Shown one piece after another: positions 17,342 through 25,548 of a DNA stretch of 64,000 nt (positions are counted from its first letter, which is position 1; each line of letters starts with the position of its first letter). The notes below the pieces were generated by a model. That model worked only from the letters and a program-made list of their open reading frames with translations, was not told the origin of the DNA and did no database searches. Source of the DNA: CAYGLV01 sp964351025 (GTDB lineage Bacteria; Actinomycetota; Thermoleophilia; Gaiellales; Gaiellaceae). The DNA is taken from assembly GCA_964351025.1 (NCBI GenBank), contig CAYGLV010000007.1:3248-67247 (forward strand). The letters run 5' to 3'. The translations under genes were made by a program, and so were the position numbers.

Positions 17342-18802
17342 CTAGCTCTTGACGAGCGTCAGCTGGTAGCCGCCTGTGCCGGGCGCGACGAGCTTCACCT
17401 GCACGAAGTACCAGCCGGTCGCGCGAGCTCGGTAGGCAAGGTACTCGCGCGGCCCCGTGCGGGACGACTCCCGCTCGCGCAGCCCCTGGCGGCGTAGGTC
17501 GTCCACGCTCTGCGTGGCGGGGCTCCAGACAGCGAGGTTGAGGTCCAGACCGGCCGCGCCCTTCAGGCCCGCATACACGGCCTGACCCTTGCGCAGCCGG
17601 ACCGCGTAGACGTCGTTCTGGTCGTCCCAGTAGTCGAGCGTTGCGTCGACCCGGCGCGAGGCGCCACGGAAGAAGAGCCGGTACGCACGTTCGCCCGCGT
17701 CGTCGTTCGTCTCGAAGGCATCCGGCTGCGGCAGCGGCTCCGCGAGGAGCTGCAGCGCCGCCGTGACATCCAGCCGGCCCCAGCCGGTGTAGGAGTCGCG
17801 CAGGGAGAGGCAGCGCCGGCAGCCGTTCGCCGGGGTGGCGTCCACCGCGCTGCGCTCGAGGATCGCGGTCACCTGGTCGGGCTGGAGCGAGGGCCGAAGG
17901 GCAAGCAGGACGGCGGCGGCGGCGCTCACCTGCGGGGCCGCGAAGGAGGTGCCCTCGGCCTCGCGGTACTCGTCCGGGCCGCAGGAGGAGTAGCCCTGCT
18001 CGGCGCAGGCCGGCTTCTCGGCGGTCAGCGCTCGCGGCAGAGTCGAGAGGACATCCTCGCCCGGCGCCGCGATGTCGTTGTAGATCGCGTCGCGGTTGGA
18101 GAAGTCCGGTGCGGAGCCGTCCTTGCCGAGCGCGCTCACGCCCAGCACGTGCGGCAGCGCGGCCGGGTAGCTCGCGTAGCGCCACGGCACCGCAGGCGCC
18201 TGATCGGAGTTGCCGACCGCGGCCACGACGACGACGCCCTTGCTCACCGCGTAGGCGATCGCCGCCGCCTCGAGCGGCGAGAAGGTGTCGCGGCCCGGGT
18301 CGAGTGGGTCGCGCACGCCGCCGATGCTCATGTTGATCACGCGGGCGCCGTTCTCGACCGCCCAGTGAATCGCCTTCGCCTCGGCTTCCACCGAGATGTT
18401 GCGATCGGCTGTCACGACCTTTGCGATGAGCAGCTCGGCGGAGGGCGCGAGCCCCGCGATCCCCTCGGAGTTGTTGACGGCGGCGGCGATGAGACCCGCG
18501 ACGAAGGTCCCGTGGCCGTGCTCGTCCCGCAGAGCCGAGCCGCCGACGAAGCTCTTGGCAGCGACGATTTTCCCCGCGAACTCCGGATGTCCGGCATCGA
18601 TTCCGGAGTCGATCACGGCAACGCGCACAGGCGGCAGCAGGGGGAGCTCGGTCCAGAAGTCGAAGGCGCGGTTCTGCGCCACGTACCACTGACGGGCCAG
18701 GAGCGGGTCGTTTGGGGCGAACGCAGCCGTTGAGCGCTCGCCCGCGGCTGTGGCTGCCCCGATGAGCGCGAGCACGAGCACGGCGAGGCCGGTGCGGATC
18801 AC
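17342..18802 (-). CDS. secreted subtilisin-like serine protease (peptidase S8)
   Basis: The 486-residue protein has an N-terminal signal peptide (about residues 1-20, TGLAVLVLALIGAATAA) and an S8 domain with the triad Asp65 (VAVIDSGID), His97 (DEHGHGTFVAG) and Ser286 (GTSFAAPQVS); the oxyanion Asn is Asn198 in AVGNSD. No long propeptide is evident. The last 110 residues resemble a beta-rich pre-peptidase C-terminal (PPC-like) domain, starting near DAFETNDDAGE. GTG 18802 overlaps the stop of the SpoIID-like gene as GTGA, so the two secreted proteins are co-expressed. Target substrates are unknown. Confidence 0.93.
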   Translation of the reverse strand: MIRTGLAVLVLALIGAATAAGERSTAAFAPNDPLLARQWYVAQNRAFDFWTELPLLPPVRVAVIDSGIDAGHPEFAGKIVAAKSFVGGSALRDEHGHGTFVAGLIAAAVNNSEGIAGLAPSAELLIAKVVTADRNISVEAEAKAIHWAVENGARVINMSIGGVRDPLDPGRDTFSPLEAAAIAYAVSKGVVVVAAVGNSDQAPAVPWRYASYPAALPHVLGVSALGKDGSAPDFSNRDAIYNDIAAPGEDVLSTLPRALTAEKPACAEQGYSSCGPDEYREAEGTSFAAPQVSAAAAVLLALRPSLQPDQVTAILERSAVDATPANGCRRCLSLRDSYTGWGRLDVTAALQLLAEPLPQPDAFETNDDAGERAYRLFFRGASRRVDATLDYWDDQNDVYAVRLRKGQAVYAGLKGAAGLDLNLAVWSPATQSVDDLRRQGLRERESSRTGPREYLAYRARATGWYFVQVKLVAPGTGGYQLTLVKS

Positions 18803-20418
18803 GGCGTGCCGACCTCGAGCCCGGGAGAGAGCCCCTCGGCGAAGCCCCCGGCCGGTGCGACTCGGGCTCGGTACGTGCCGGGCGCGGCGTCGAACTCGGC
18901 CCGGAATGCGCCCTTCTCGCCGACGACCGCCTCCGCGACGGACAGCCACTGCTCTCCCTCGAGCAGTTGAATCTCGACGACCGCGCCGGGCGGCAGCGGC
19001 CGCGCGGTACCGCTGAGCCCGCCCGGCTCCTGTACCCGGGAGAGGCGAACGCGCGGGGCGACGGGCACCCTCAGCACTGTCTGGCCGCCGGCGGCGGAGA
19101 CCAGACGGTAGATCGTCGTCGTCGCCGGCTTGACCACGAGCGAGAATGTCCTGTCGGCAGCCGGCGAGATGTCGGCGGGCGTCCAGGGCTGGGCGCCGAG
19201 CCCTCGGGCCTCGAGCGAGACGGTCTTGACGCCCCTGAACGATCCGCTCAAGGTGGTCTTCGAGCCGTAGACGACCGGGCCGGCGGGCCGCTGCAGGGAC
19301 AGCGTGACGATCGAGATCCACGTCGAGCGGAGGCCGAGCGCGAAGCGCAGGTTGCTGCCCGAGACCGTCGCCCCGCCTGTGGAGGTGGTCACGTTGACCG
19401 CCCGCACACGGCCCGACGGGCCGAGCACCGTCTTCACGTCGAGCACGGGCACGCCGAGCTTCAACGCCCTGCGCACCTTCGCAGCCGTGACGGTGACCGG
19501 GCCCCAGCGATGCCAGGGTGAGAACGAGTCGTACGGGTCGGGCACGGAGACGAGATACGGCTGCGGCCCGTTCAGCACCTCGGCCCCGTCGGCCGTCCGA
19601 CCGCCCGAGCTCGAGCTGAAGAGAGTGATCGCCGGCTTGCCGGCGAAGAAGAGCGCCTGACCCGCGGTCGCCTTCACGGCGGCGGTCGTGCGGGGGTCCT
19701 CGCCCGAAGGGCCGAGATAGACCTGGCTGCGGACGTCCGCGTAGAGGTCGAAGCTCCTGCCCTTCAGCAACGATGCCAGCGCGTAGCTGCGGGCGGCAAC
19801 CGCCTGCGCTTTGAGCGCCTCCGGCGGCCAGTCGCCGGGCATCTCGCCAGGGACGACGCCCCAGAGGTACTGCTCCAGGCCCACGTAGTCGATCGCGGTC
19901 AGGGCCTTGCCGGTCGAGGTGACCTGAAGCTCTCCACGGTAGGGCTTGCCGTCGAGCTCGAGAAAGGCGCCCTTGCCAGGTTGAAAGACGAGCGGCCCCA
20001 GGAGCTGCGTCTGCGTCCCGCCGAGCGGCACGGTCAGATCCGGACCGAGCGTCAGCTCGCCCGCCGGCAGGTCGTAGGTCGTCGCGGCGGCATCGCGTAC
20101 CCGGAACGGCACCTCCGAGGAGACCGCGAGTCGCTTGACCCCGTCGGCGAGCAGGACGCGCACCTGGGCCAGGCTTGCCTGCTTTAGCTCGGTGCCGGGG
20201 TAGTAGTGAGCGAGGATCTGGTCGTAGGTGTAGGCCTCCTGTTCCGCGAAGCCGCGCGCGCCCCACTGGGCCATTCCCGCGCCGTGGCCCCAGCCCTTGC
20301 CGCTGATCAGGAAGGTCGTCGCGACGACGGGCTTGGGCGGCTCGGCCTGTGGCGAAGCCGACGCCGCGAGCAGGAGCGTCGAGCCGATCGCGATGAGGGA
20401 GACGAGCGTGCGCCGCAT
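18799..20418 (-). CDS. secreted SpoIID/LytB-domain protein
   Basis: The SpoIID domain is known from the sporulation peptidoglycan lytic transglycosylase SpoIID and the amidase enhancer LytB. Visible here are a signal peptide (LVSLIAIGSTLLLAASA), the entry motif GKGWGHGAGMAQWGARG, and the core VVPGEMPGDWPPEALKAQAVAARSYAL split across residues 185-215, with the Glu that is catalytic in SpoIID. The C-terminal 150 residues are predicted beta-rich, possibly wall-binding. Start ATG 20418 is preferred over 20454 because it directly precedes the signal peptide. There is no sporulation context, so it is more likely a cell-wall remodelling enzyme. It is coupled to the protease downstream. Confidence 0.88.
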   Translation of the reverse strand: MRRTLVSLIAIGSTLLLAASASPQAEPPKPVVATTFLISGKGWGHGAGMAQWGARGFAEQEAYTYDQILAHYYPGTELKQASLAQVRVLLADGVKRLAVSSEVPFRVRDAAATTYDLPAGELTLGPDLTVPLGGTQTQLLGPLVFQPGKGAFLELDGKPYRGELQVTSTGKALTAIDYVGLEQYLWGVVPGEMPGDWPPEALKAQAVAARSYALASLLKGRSFDLYADVRSQVYLGPSGEDPRTTAAVKATAGQALFFAGKPAITLFSSSSGGRTADGAEVLNGPQPYLVSVPDPYDSFSPWHRWGPVTVTAAKVRRALKLGVPVLDVKTVLGPSGRVRAVNVTTSTGGATVSGSNLRFALGLRSTWISIVTLSLQRPAGPVVYGSKTTLSGSFRGVKTVSLEARGLGAQPWTPADISPAADRTFSLVVKPATTTIYRLVSAAGGQTVLRVPVAPRVRLSRVQEPGGLSGTARPLPPGAVVEIQLLEGEQWLSVAEAVVGEKGAFRAEFDAAPGTYRARVAPAGGFAEGLSPGLEVGTP

Positions 20419-20461
20419 TGCAGACCCCGGATTGAGGCTAGCTGAGTTCCTCACAAAGACC

Positions 20462-20481
20462 AGGGTTCTTTACGAAACCCT
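20462..20481 (-). terminator. candidate terminator downstream of rfbB
   Basis: A 6-bp stem (AGGGTT pairing with AACCCT) with an 8-nt loop lies 12 bp after the rfbB stop. On the minus strand it is followed by a short T-containing stretch. The stem is short, so this is tentative. Confidence 0.4.
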
Positions 20482-20492
20482 CAACTCCGCTA

Positions 20493-21482
20493 CTACCCGC
20501 GAAGCCGCTTCGCGTACTGCTGCTCGTAGTACGCGCGGTATTCCCCGCTCTTGAGCGGCTCCCACCAGGCGCGGTTCTCGCGATACCACTCGACCGTGCC
20601 GGGCAGGCCGCCTTCGCCGAAAGAGTGGCGGGGAGACCAACCGAGGGCGCGGACCTTCGTGTCGTCGAGTGAATAGCGACGATCGTGGCCCGCCCGGTCC
20701 TCGACGTACCTGATCAGCGCAGGGTCGCCGCCGGTCAGCTCGAGAATGCGGCGCGTGACCTCGATGTTCTCGTGCTCCTCGCCGCCGACGTTGTAGACCT
20801 CGCCGGGCCCGCCCTCGCGCAGGACGAGCTCGACGGCCGCGCAATGATCCTCGGCGTGGAGCCACTCGCGCCGCTGGCGGCCGTCACCGTAGACGGGGAG
20901 CGGAAGCCCCTCGAACGCGTTCGTGACGAAGAGCGGAATCAGCTTCTCCGGGTACTGATTCGGCCCAAACGTGTTCGCGCCGCGTGTGATCGAGGCGTTC
21001 ACGCCGTACGTGCGAACGTAGGCGAGCACCTGGAGGTCGCCGCCTGCCTTCGAGGCGCTGTACGGGCTCGAGGGGCGCAGCACGTCGTCCTCACGGGAGG
21101 AGCCGCCGGCCTCGAGGTCGCCGTACACCTCGTCGGTCGAAACCTGGACGTGGCGCGCCCCCGTCTCGCGGGCCCACTCGAGCAGCACCTGCGTGCCGAG
21201 CACGTCGGTGTGGATGAAGTCCCTCGGCGTCAGGATCGAACGGTCGACGTGTGTCTCGGCGGCGAAGTTGACGACGGCGTCACAGCCCCGGCCGGCGCGC
21301 GCAACCGCGTCCGGATCCGCGATGTCACCGTGGTGAAACTCGTGCTCCACACCCTCGAGGTTGGCCGGATTGCCCGCGTAGGTGAGCTTGTCCAGCACGC
21401 GGACGTCGTCGCCGCCCGCGAGCAGGCGCTTGACGAAGTGCGACCCGATGAAGCCGGCACCGCCGGTGACGAGCACGCGCAT
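20493..21482 (-). CDS. rfbB: dTDP-glucose 4,6-dehydratase
   Basis: RmlB converts dTDP-glucose to dTDP-4-keto-6-deoxyglucose, the second step of dTDP-L-rhamnose synthesis. The 329-residue short-chain dehydrogenase-type protein has the NAD motif TGGAGFIGSHF, the STDEVYGD segment, the catalytic YSASKAG (Tyr/Lys), and RGANTFGPNQYPEKLIP, which is diagnostic for RmlB. The open frame extends upstream, but ATG 21482 (MRVLVTGGAGF) is the obvious start. It is the last gene of rfbA-rfbC-rfbD-rfbB, 22 bp downstream of rfbD. Confidence 0.96.
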   Translation of the reverse strand: MRVLVTGGAGFIGSHFVKRLLAGGDDVRVLDKLTYAGNPANLEGVEHEFHHGDIADPDAVARAGRGCDAVVNFAAETHVDRSILTPRDFIHTDVLGTQVLLEWARETGARHVQVSTDEVYGDLEAGGSSREDDVLRPSSPYSASKAGGDLQVLAYVRTYGVNASITRGANTFGPNQYPEKLIPLFVTNAFEGLPLPVYGDGRQRREWLHAEDHCAAVELVLREGGPGEVYNVGGEEHENIEVTRRILELTGGDPALIRYVEDRAGHDRRYSLDDTKVRALGWSPRHSFGEGGLPGTVEWYRENRAWWEPLKSGEYRAYYEQQYAKRLRG

Positions 21483-21504
21483 CGAGCGAAGGGTAGCGGC
21501 AGCT

Positions 21505-22341
21505 TCAGCCGGCCCGGATCGCGGCCAGGCACTCGCGCAGGCCGTCGCGCCAGTGCGGTAGGCGCGGTGCATCGGGCCGCTCGCTGCGAAGGACGGAGTA
21601 GGCGGGACGCGGCGCCTTCGCGCCGTACTCGACCGTCGAGATCCGGCGCACGCGGCAGTCGAGCCCGGCCTCCGCGAAGATCGCCTCCGCGAAGTCGGCC
21701 CACGAGCACTCGCCGTCCGCTGCGAGATGCCAGATCCCGGCCGGCAGCTCGACGACCTCCCGCGTCGCCGCTGCGAGGTGGCCGGCGTAGGTCGGGCAGC
21801 CGTGCTGGTCGTCCACGACCGCCACCTCGTCCCGTTCGGCGCCCAGGCGGAGCATCGTGCGCACGAAGTTGTGCCCGGCCGGCCCGAAGAGCCATGAGCT
21901 GCGCAGGATCCAGGCGCCTTCGCCGGCGGCCGCCTCGCCGTGCAGCTTCGTCCTCCCGTACGCGCCCAGCGGGTTGGGCGCATCCGACTCGACGTACGGC
22001 ACGCTCTTGCGCCCGTCGAAGACGTAGTCGGAGGAGAAGTAGACGACCGGAGCAGCGAGCCCGGCCGCGTGGGCCGTCCCGCCGACGTTGACAGCCGCCG
22101 CGCCCTGCGGGTCGTCCTCGGCGCCGTCCACGTCGGTCCAGGCGGCGGCGTGCAGGACGAGGTCGGGCACGGGCAGGCCGGAAGGCGCCGGGTTCGTCAC
22201 GTCCCATGCCGCCCGGTCCAGCGCGACCACGTCGTCGCCCGCGAACGCCTCGACCAGCGCGCGGCCGAGTTGGCCGCCGGCGCCGGTGATCAGGACGCGG
22301 CGGCGTCCCGCTCGGAGAGGATCGGCTCGGTGCTCGTCCAC
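21505..22341 (-). CDS. rfbD: dTDP-4-dehydrorhamnose reductase
   Basis: RmlD performs the final NADPH-dependent reduction giving dTDP-L-rhamnose. The motif VLITGAGGQLGRAL binds the cofactor, VVYFSSDYVFDG and PLGAYGRTKLHGE hold the catalytic Tyr/Lys, and RSSWLFGPAGHNFV is typical. The start is uncertain: GTG 22341 and ATG 22368 both lie inside rfbC, and a CTG overlapping the rfbC stop would cut off the first beta strand. I list GTG 22341, which gives about 278 residues with a short arginine-rich extension. Confidence 0.9.
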   Translation of the reverse strand: MDEHRADPLRAGRRRVLITGAGGQLGRALVEAFAGDDVVALDRAAWDVTNPAPSGLPVPDLVLHAAAWTDVDGAEDDPQGAAAVNVGGTAHAAGLAAPVVYFSSDYVFDGRKSVPYVESDAPNPLGAYGRTKLHGEAAAGEGAWILRSSWLFGPAGHNFVRTMLRLGAERDEVAVVDDQHGCPTYAGHLAAATREVVELPAGIWHLAADGECSWADFAEAIFAEAGLDCRVRRISTVEYGAKAPRPAYSVLRSERPDAPRLPHWRDGLRECLAAIRAG

Positions 22342-22754
22342 AGGTGGCTGATACGCGGGTCGTTCCACGCGATCGTGTGCTCGTCGGGATCGGCGGGGTC
22401 GTACTCCTCGGTGACGTGGTAGAGGAAGAGCACGTCGGTCAGCGCCTCGAAGCCGTGCGCGTGGTGGCCGGGAACGTAGACGGCGACGGGATTGTCCTCG
22501 CCGATGTCCACGGTCATCGCCTCGCCGCTGCCCCGGTCGAGCACGACGACGCGCGCGTTGCCGCGGAGGCAGACGAAGAGGTCGTCCTGCCCGCGCTCGT
22601 GATAGTGGAGGCCGCGGATCACACCCTTGCGGGAGAACGAGACGTTCGTCTGCGTCGTCGGCCGCGGCAGCAGCGAGTCGCGCCGCAGCTCGCTGAACCA
22701 GCCCCGCTCGTCCTCGAAGCGCCGCAGCGGGATGAGCTGGACTCCGTCGATCAC
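22290..22754 (-). CDS. rfbC: dTDP-4-dehydrorhamnose 3,5-epimerase
   Basis: RmlC epimerises C3 and C5 of dTDP-4-keto-6-deoxyglucose. The 154-residue cupin has RGLHYHERGQDDLFVCLRG (catalytic His region), VYVPGHHAHGFEAL and the C-terminal DPRISHLW segment. Some RmlC-like proteins epimerise only one carbon, but the adjacent rfbA, rfbD and rfbB make the rhamnose role secure. GTG 22754 overlaps the rfbA stop as GTGA. The 3' end overlaps rfbD by about 50 bp, depending on the rfbD start. Confidence 0.94.
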   Translation of the reverse strand: MIDGVQLIPLRRFEDERGWFSELRRDSLLPRPTTQTNVSFSRKGVIRGLHYHERGQDDLFVCLRGNARVVVLDRGSGEAMTVDIGEDNPVAVYVPGHHAHGFEALTDVLFLYHVTEEYDPADPDEHTIAWNDPRISHLWTSTEPILSERDAAAS

Positions 22755-23536
22755 GCGGGCCGGTTCGCTCCGGTGCGATCGACGAGCGCGCCGATCTCCG
22801 CCAACGCCTCGTGGGTGCCCGCGTCGCGCCACCAGCCGCTCACGCGCGTCGCCTCGAGCCGCCCGCGTTCGGCGTAGGCGCGGTTCACGTCGGTGATCTC
22901 GAGCTCGCCGCGGGCCGACGGCTCGAGCCCGCGGATGACGTCGAACACGCCGGCGTCGTAGCAGTAGAGCCCTACGACGGCGTCGTTCGTCGGCGGCGCT
23001 GGGTAACGCAGGTCCACGACGCCCGCCTTTTCGACGACATCCACGACCCGTGTTCCGTCGCCGTAGACGACGACGCCGAACCGCTCCGGGTCGGGCACCT
23101 CCTTGACGAAGATGAGCGCGCCGTCGCCGTCGTCCGCCCACTTCTGGATCGCCGACACCTCGGCGACCTCGAAAAGGTTGTCGCCGAGGCAGACGACGAG
23201 CTTCTCGCCGGCGGCGAAGCTCTCCGCCATGCCGACCACCTGCGCGATCCCACCCGGCTCGGTCTGCACCTTGTAGGTGAGATCGAGGTCGAAGAGGAGA
23301 CCGTCACCCGAGCGCTCATGCACCTTGCCGTCGCCGAGCAGGTCGATGAAGTCGCCCGCGTGACCCTGGCCGGTGACGATCAGCACCTCACGTATGCCGG
23401 CTGCCTGCAGGAGCTGGAGCGGGTAGTAGACCATCGGCCAGCGCCCGACCGGGAGCAGGTGCTTGTTCGTCACCCGTGTCAGCTCGGCGAGCCGCGTCGC
23501 CTCTCCGCCCGCGCAAATCAGCCCTTTGGCGCTCAT
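22751..23536 (-). CDS. rfbA: glucose-1-phosphate thymidylyltransferase
   Basis: RmlA makes dTDP-glucose from dTTP and glucose-1-phosphate. The 261-residue nucleotidyltransferase has the modified signature CAGGEATRLAELT followed by NKHLLPVG, the metal site in VVCLGDNLFE, and VEKAGV plus SGWWRDAGTHEAL. The usual GxGTRL reads GEATRL here; this is a common long-form variant in actinobacteria and archaea. ATG 23536 overlaps the preceding membrane-protein stop as ATGA. It starts the four-step dTDP-rhamnose set, all of which is present. Confidence 0.95.
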   Translation of the reverse strand: MSAKGLICAGGEATRLAELTRVTNKHLLPVGRWPMVYYPLQLLQAAGIREVLIVTGQGHAGDFIDLLGDGKVHERSGDGLLFDLDLTYKVQTEPGGIAQVVGMAESFAAGEKLVVCLGDNLFEVAEVSAIQKWADDGDGALIFVKEVPDPERFGVVVYGDGTRVVDVVEKAGVVDLRYPAPPTNDAVVGLYCYDAGVFDVIRGLEPSARGELEITDVNRAYAERGRLEATRVSGWWRDAGTHEALAEIGALVDRTGANRPA

Positions 23537-24180
23537 GCCGGGGATGGTACTTCGGCCGTCGTCAGCCGCGAGCGCACGAGCCCGAGGAAGGCGAGCTCGA
23601 CCGAGGGGCCGACGAGGAAGGCGAAGGCAAGCGTGCCGATGCCGACCGTGCCGCCGAGCGCCCAGCCGGCGGCGGTCGCGCCGATCTCGAGCACGGTCCG
23701 GGCCGCGCCGATCCGGACTCCTGTCCGGCGCGACAGCACGAGCATGAGGGAGTCGCGGGGACCCACTCCCATCGCCGCGCCCATATAGAAGCCCGAGCCC
23801 AGCCCGATGACGGAGATTCCCGCGAGCATGAGGACGACACGCGTCGCGAGCGACGACTCCGAGAGGTCGGCCACGGCCTCGACGCGGACGAGCCCCTCGA
23901 TGAAGAGCCCGATCAGAACAGCGTTTGCGACCGTTCCGACGCCGATCCGCGCCCCGAGGCGCCAGGCGAGGACGAGCACGGTGAGGCCGATCGCGATGCT
24001 GGCGGTACCGAAGCTGAGCGGGGTCTGCTCGGAGAGGCCCTGGCTGAGCACGTCCCAGGGCGAAAGCCCGAGCTCCGACTCGAGCAGCAGCACGATCCCG
24101 AACGCGAACAGGAACAGGCCGAAGACGAGGCTCGCCGTGCGGACGGCGAGCCCGCCGCGGATCGCTGGAGGAGCGAGCAT
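23533..24180 (-). CDS. YczE/YitT-like multi-pass membrane protein
   Basis: The 215-residue protein has five to six hydrophobic helices. The ELGLSPWDVLSQGLS loop and the repeated MGVGPRDSLMLVLSRRTG are the hallmark of the YczE/YyaS/YitT-related family, a duplicated (G)xxPxDxL signature. The substrate and function of this family are not established. It overlaps rfbA by 4 bp, so it is translated with the rhamnose genes, but this does not by itself show a role in rhamnose metabolism. The start at ATG 24180 follows a 42-codon small gene by 2 bp. Confidence 0.82.
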   Translation of the reverse strand: MLAPPAIRGGLAVRTASLVFGLFLFAFGIVLLLESELGLSPWDVLSQGLSEQTPLSFGTASIAIGLTVLVLAWRLGARIGVGTVANAVLIGLFIEGLVRVEAVADLSESSLATRVVLMLAGISVIGLGSGFYMGAAMGVGPRDSLMLVLSRRTGVRIGAARTVLEIGATAAGWALGGTVGIGTLAFAFLVGPSVELAFLGLVRSRLTTAEVPSPA

Positions 24181-24182
24181 GC

Positions 24183-24311
24183 CTAGCCGCTCCGGCGCGC
24201 GGCCTTGCGGCGCTTCACCGCCGGCACGCAGCGCACGGCGGCAAACCAGAGGTAGGTGCCGAGAGCGAGTACGGCGGCAAGAATCCTGAGAACACGCTTG
24301 ACGATCCTCAC
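24183..24311 (-). CDS. small (42-residue) predicted single-pass membrane protein
   Basis: From GTG 24311 the frame reads MRIVKRVLRILAAVLALGTY and continues with a hydrophobic segment (residues about 8-27) between basic ends (VKRRKAARRSG at the C terminus). The stop is 2 bp before the YczE-like start, so it may be the first cistron of the yczE-rfbACDB transcript. I recognise no family. The positive-inside pattern and tight spacing support it; the short length limits certainty. Confidence 0.5.
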   Translation of the reverse strand: MRIVKRVLRILAAVLALGTYLWFAAVRCVPAVKRRKAARRSG

Positions 24312-24368
24312 AGAAACACTCTACGTGCGGTACAACTCAAGGTGAATCAGCGAGCGAAAGGACGGCCC

Positions 24369-24782
24369 ATGGCCAAGCGAAAAGACAAGCTCTTCGACGG
24401 TGTGGACACCGTACGGCCGTACGTCGACCGCGCGCTTCACGACGACGAGTTGCGCGACAACCTGCGCGAGGCATTCGCCGCCGCGCGCGAGATCTACGGC
24501 GATCTGACGTCCGGCAACGGCATCGGCGGAGCGGCTTCGAAGGCCGTCTCCGACAAGGACGTCCAGGAGAACCTGCGCAAGGCGATCGACGAGCTGCGCA
24601 ACGCGGCCGACCGGCTGCAGGGCAAGGAGTCGCATGCCGCCCGCAATCGCATGCTCCTGCTCGCCGGGATCGCGGCAGGCGTCCTCTTCAACCCGGTGAC
24701 CGGGCCGGCCACGCGCAAATGGCTGCTCGATCTCATCGAGGGCGGAGAGTTCGAGCCACCGGCGACCGCGGACGACGTCTAG
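24369..24782 (+). CDS. conserved hypothetical protein, helical with C-terminal membrane-associated segment
   Basis: ATG 24369 is preceded by GAAAGGACG, a good ribosome binding site, so I use it rather than the upstream in-frame 24342. The 137-residue product is predicted mostly helical: a charged N-terminal region (KRKDKLFDGVDTVRPYVDRAL), a middle region, and a hydrophobic stretch NRMLLLAGIAAGVLFNPVTG, followed by PATRKWLLDLIEGGE. Such an arrangement occurs in actinobacterial YtxH-like proteins with an amphipathic helix. The function is unknown. It converges with the M23 peptidase gene with a 4-bp tail overlap. Confidence 0.7.
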   Translation: MAKRKDKLFDGVDTVRPYVDRALHDDELRDNLREAFAAAREIYGDLTSGNGIGGAASKAVSDKDVQENLRKAIDELRNAADRLQGKESHAARNRMLLLAGIAAGVLFNPVTGPATRKWLLDLIEGGEFEPPATADDV

Positions 24783-25477
24783 CCGGGCCCGTTGAAGGCG
24801 AGCGACCGCGCCGGCGCCGCCTGCGGGAGCGGAAGATCGGCGCGCCGCCTCCAGGCGGCGAGGAACGGCGCGGGATTCACGACGCCGTCGTAGCCGAGAG
24901 CACGTAGGCCGGCGGGGTGGATCTCGAAGTGGAGGTGCGGCGGCGTTCCCTCCGCGTCGCCGCTTGCGCCGACGAAGCCGACGACGTCGCCGGCGCGCAC
25001 GAAGCCGCTGTTCACCGCCAGTGGGGAGAAGGCCGACAGGTGCGCGTAGTAGTACTCCGTGCCGTCGCGGTCGCGAAGCCAGAGGCGGTAGCCGCCGCGA
25101 TCGTTCCAGCCGGCCGAGAAGACGGCGCCGTCGGCCACGGCGAGCACCGCCGCTCCCTGCGCGGCGAAGAGGTCCTCGCCGTGGTGCCAGCCGACCCCCG
25201 CGCGGTCCGCACCGAACGTGCCGCCGAACGAGGCCTGGCCCGCAACGGGGAAGGCACGGCCGCCCGGCGTGAGCTCCGGCCGCAGGTTCGCGGGGAGCGC
25301 GCGCACAGGCCCGTCGGGATAGGACGGGCGCTCGGCGGGCTGATCGCCGGTGACGGGCGGCGCCGGCACAGCGACCCGAGCGGGCGCAACCGCCGGCCGC
25401 TGAACCGCGATGACGGCCGCCGCCGAGGCCGCGGCCGTGAGAGCGAGCAGCCGCACACTGGCAAATCTGTCGGTCAT
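24779..25477 (-). CDS. M23-family metallopeptidase (LytM domain), membrane-anchored or secreted
   Basis: The 232-residue protein has a short basic start, a hydrophobic helix (about residues 7-24), a proline-rich linker, and a LytM/M23 domain. The zinc motifs are visible as GWHHGEDLFAA (HxxxD) and PPHLHFEIHP (HxH). YYYAHLSAFSPL and VGASGDAEGTPPHLHF are typical. Intact zinc ligands suggest an active peptidoglycan endopeptidase. ATG 25477 (MTDRFASVRLL) is chosen over longer in-frame starts because it leads directly into the hydrophobic helix. Confidence 0.88.
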   Translation of the reverse strand: MTDRFASVRLLALTAAASAAAVIAVQRPAVAPARVAVPAPPVTGDQPAERPSYPDGPVRALPANLRPELTPGGRAFPVAGQASFGGTFGADRAGVGWHHGEDLFAAQGAAVLAVADGAVFSAGWNDRGGYRLWLRDRDGTEYYYAHLSAFSPLAVNSGFVRAGDVVGFVGASGDAEGTPPHLHFEIHPAGLRALGYDGVVNPAPFLAAWRRRADLPLPQAAPARSLAFNGPG

Positions 25478-25548
25478 CGTCACTCGGGAGTATCCGGCAC
25501 GGGCCTGACGGTCCCGGCGACGCGGGCGCTCTCGACTAGGGTTAGCCC

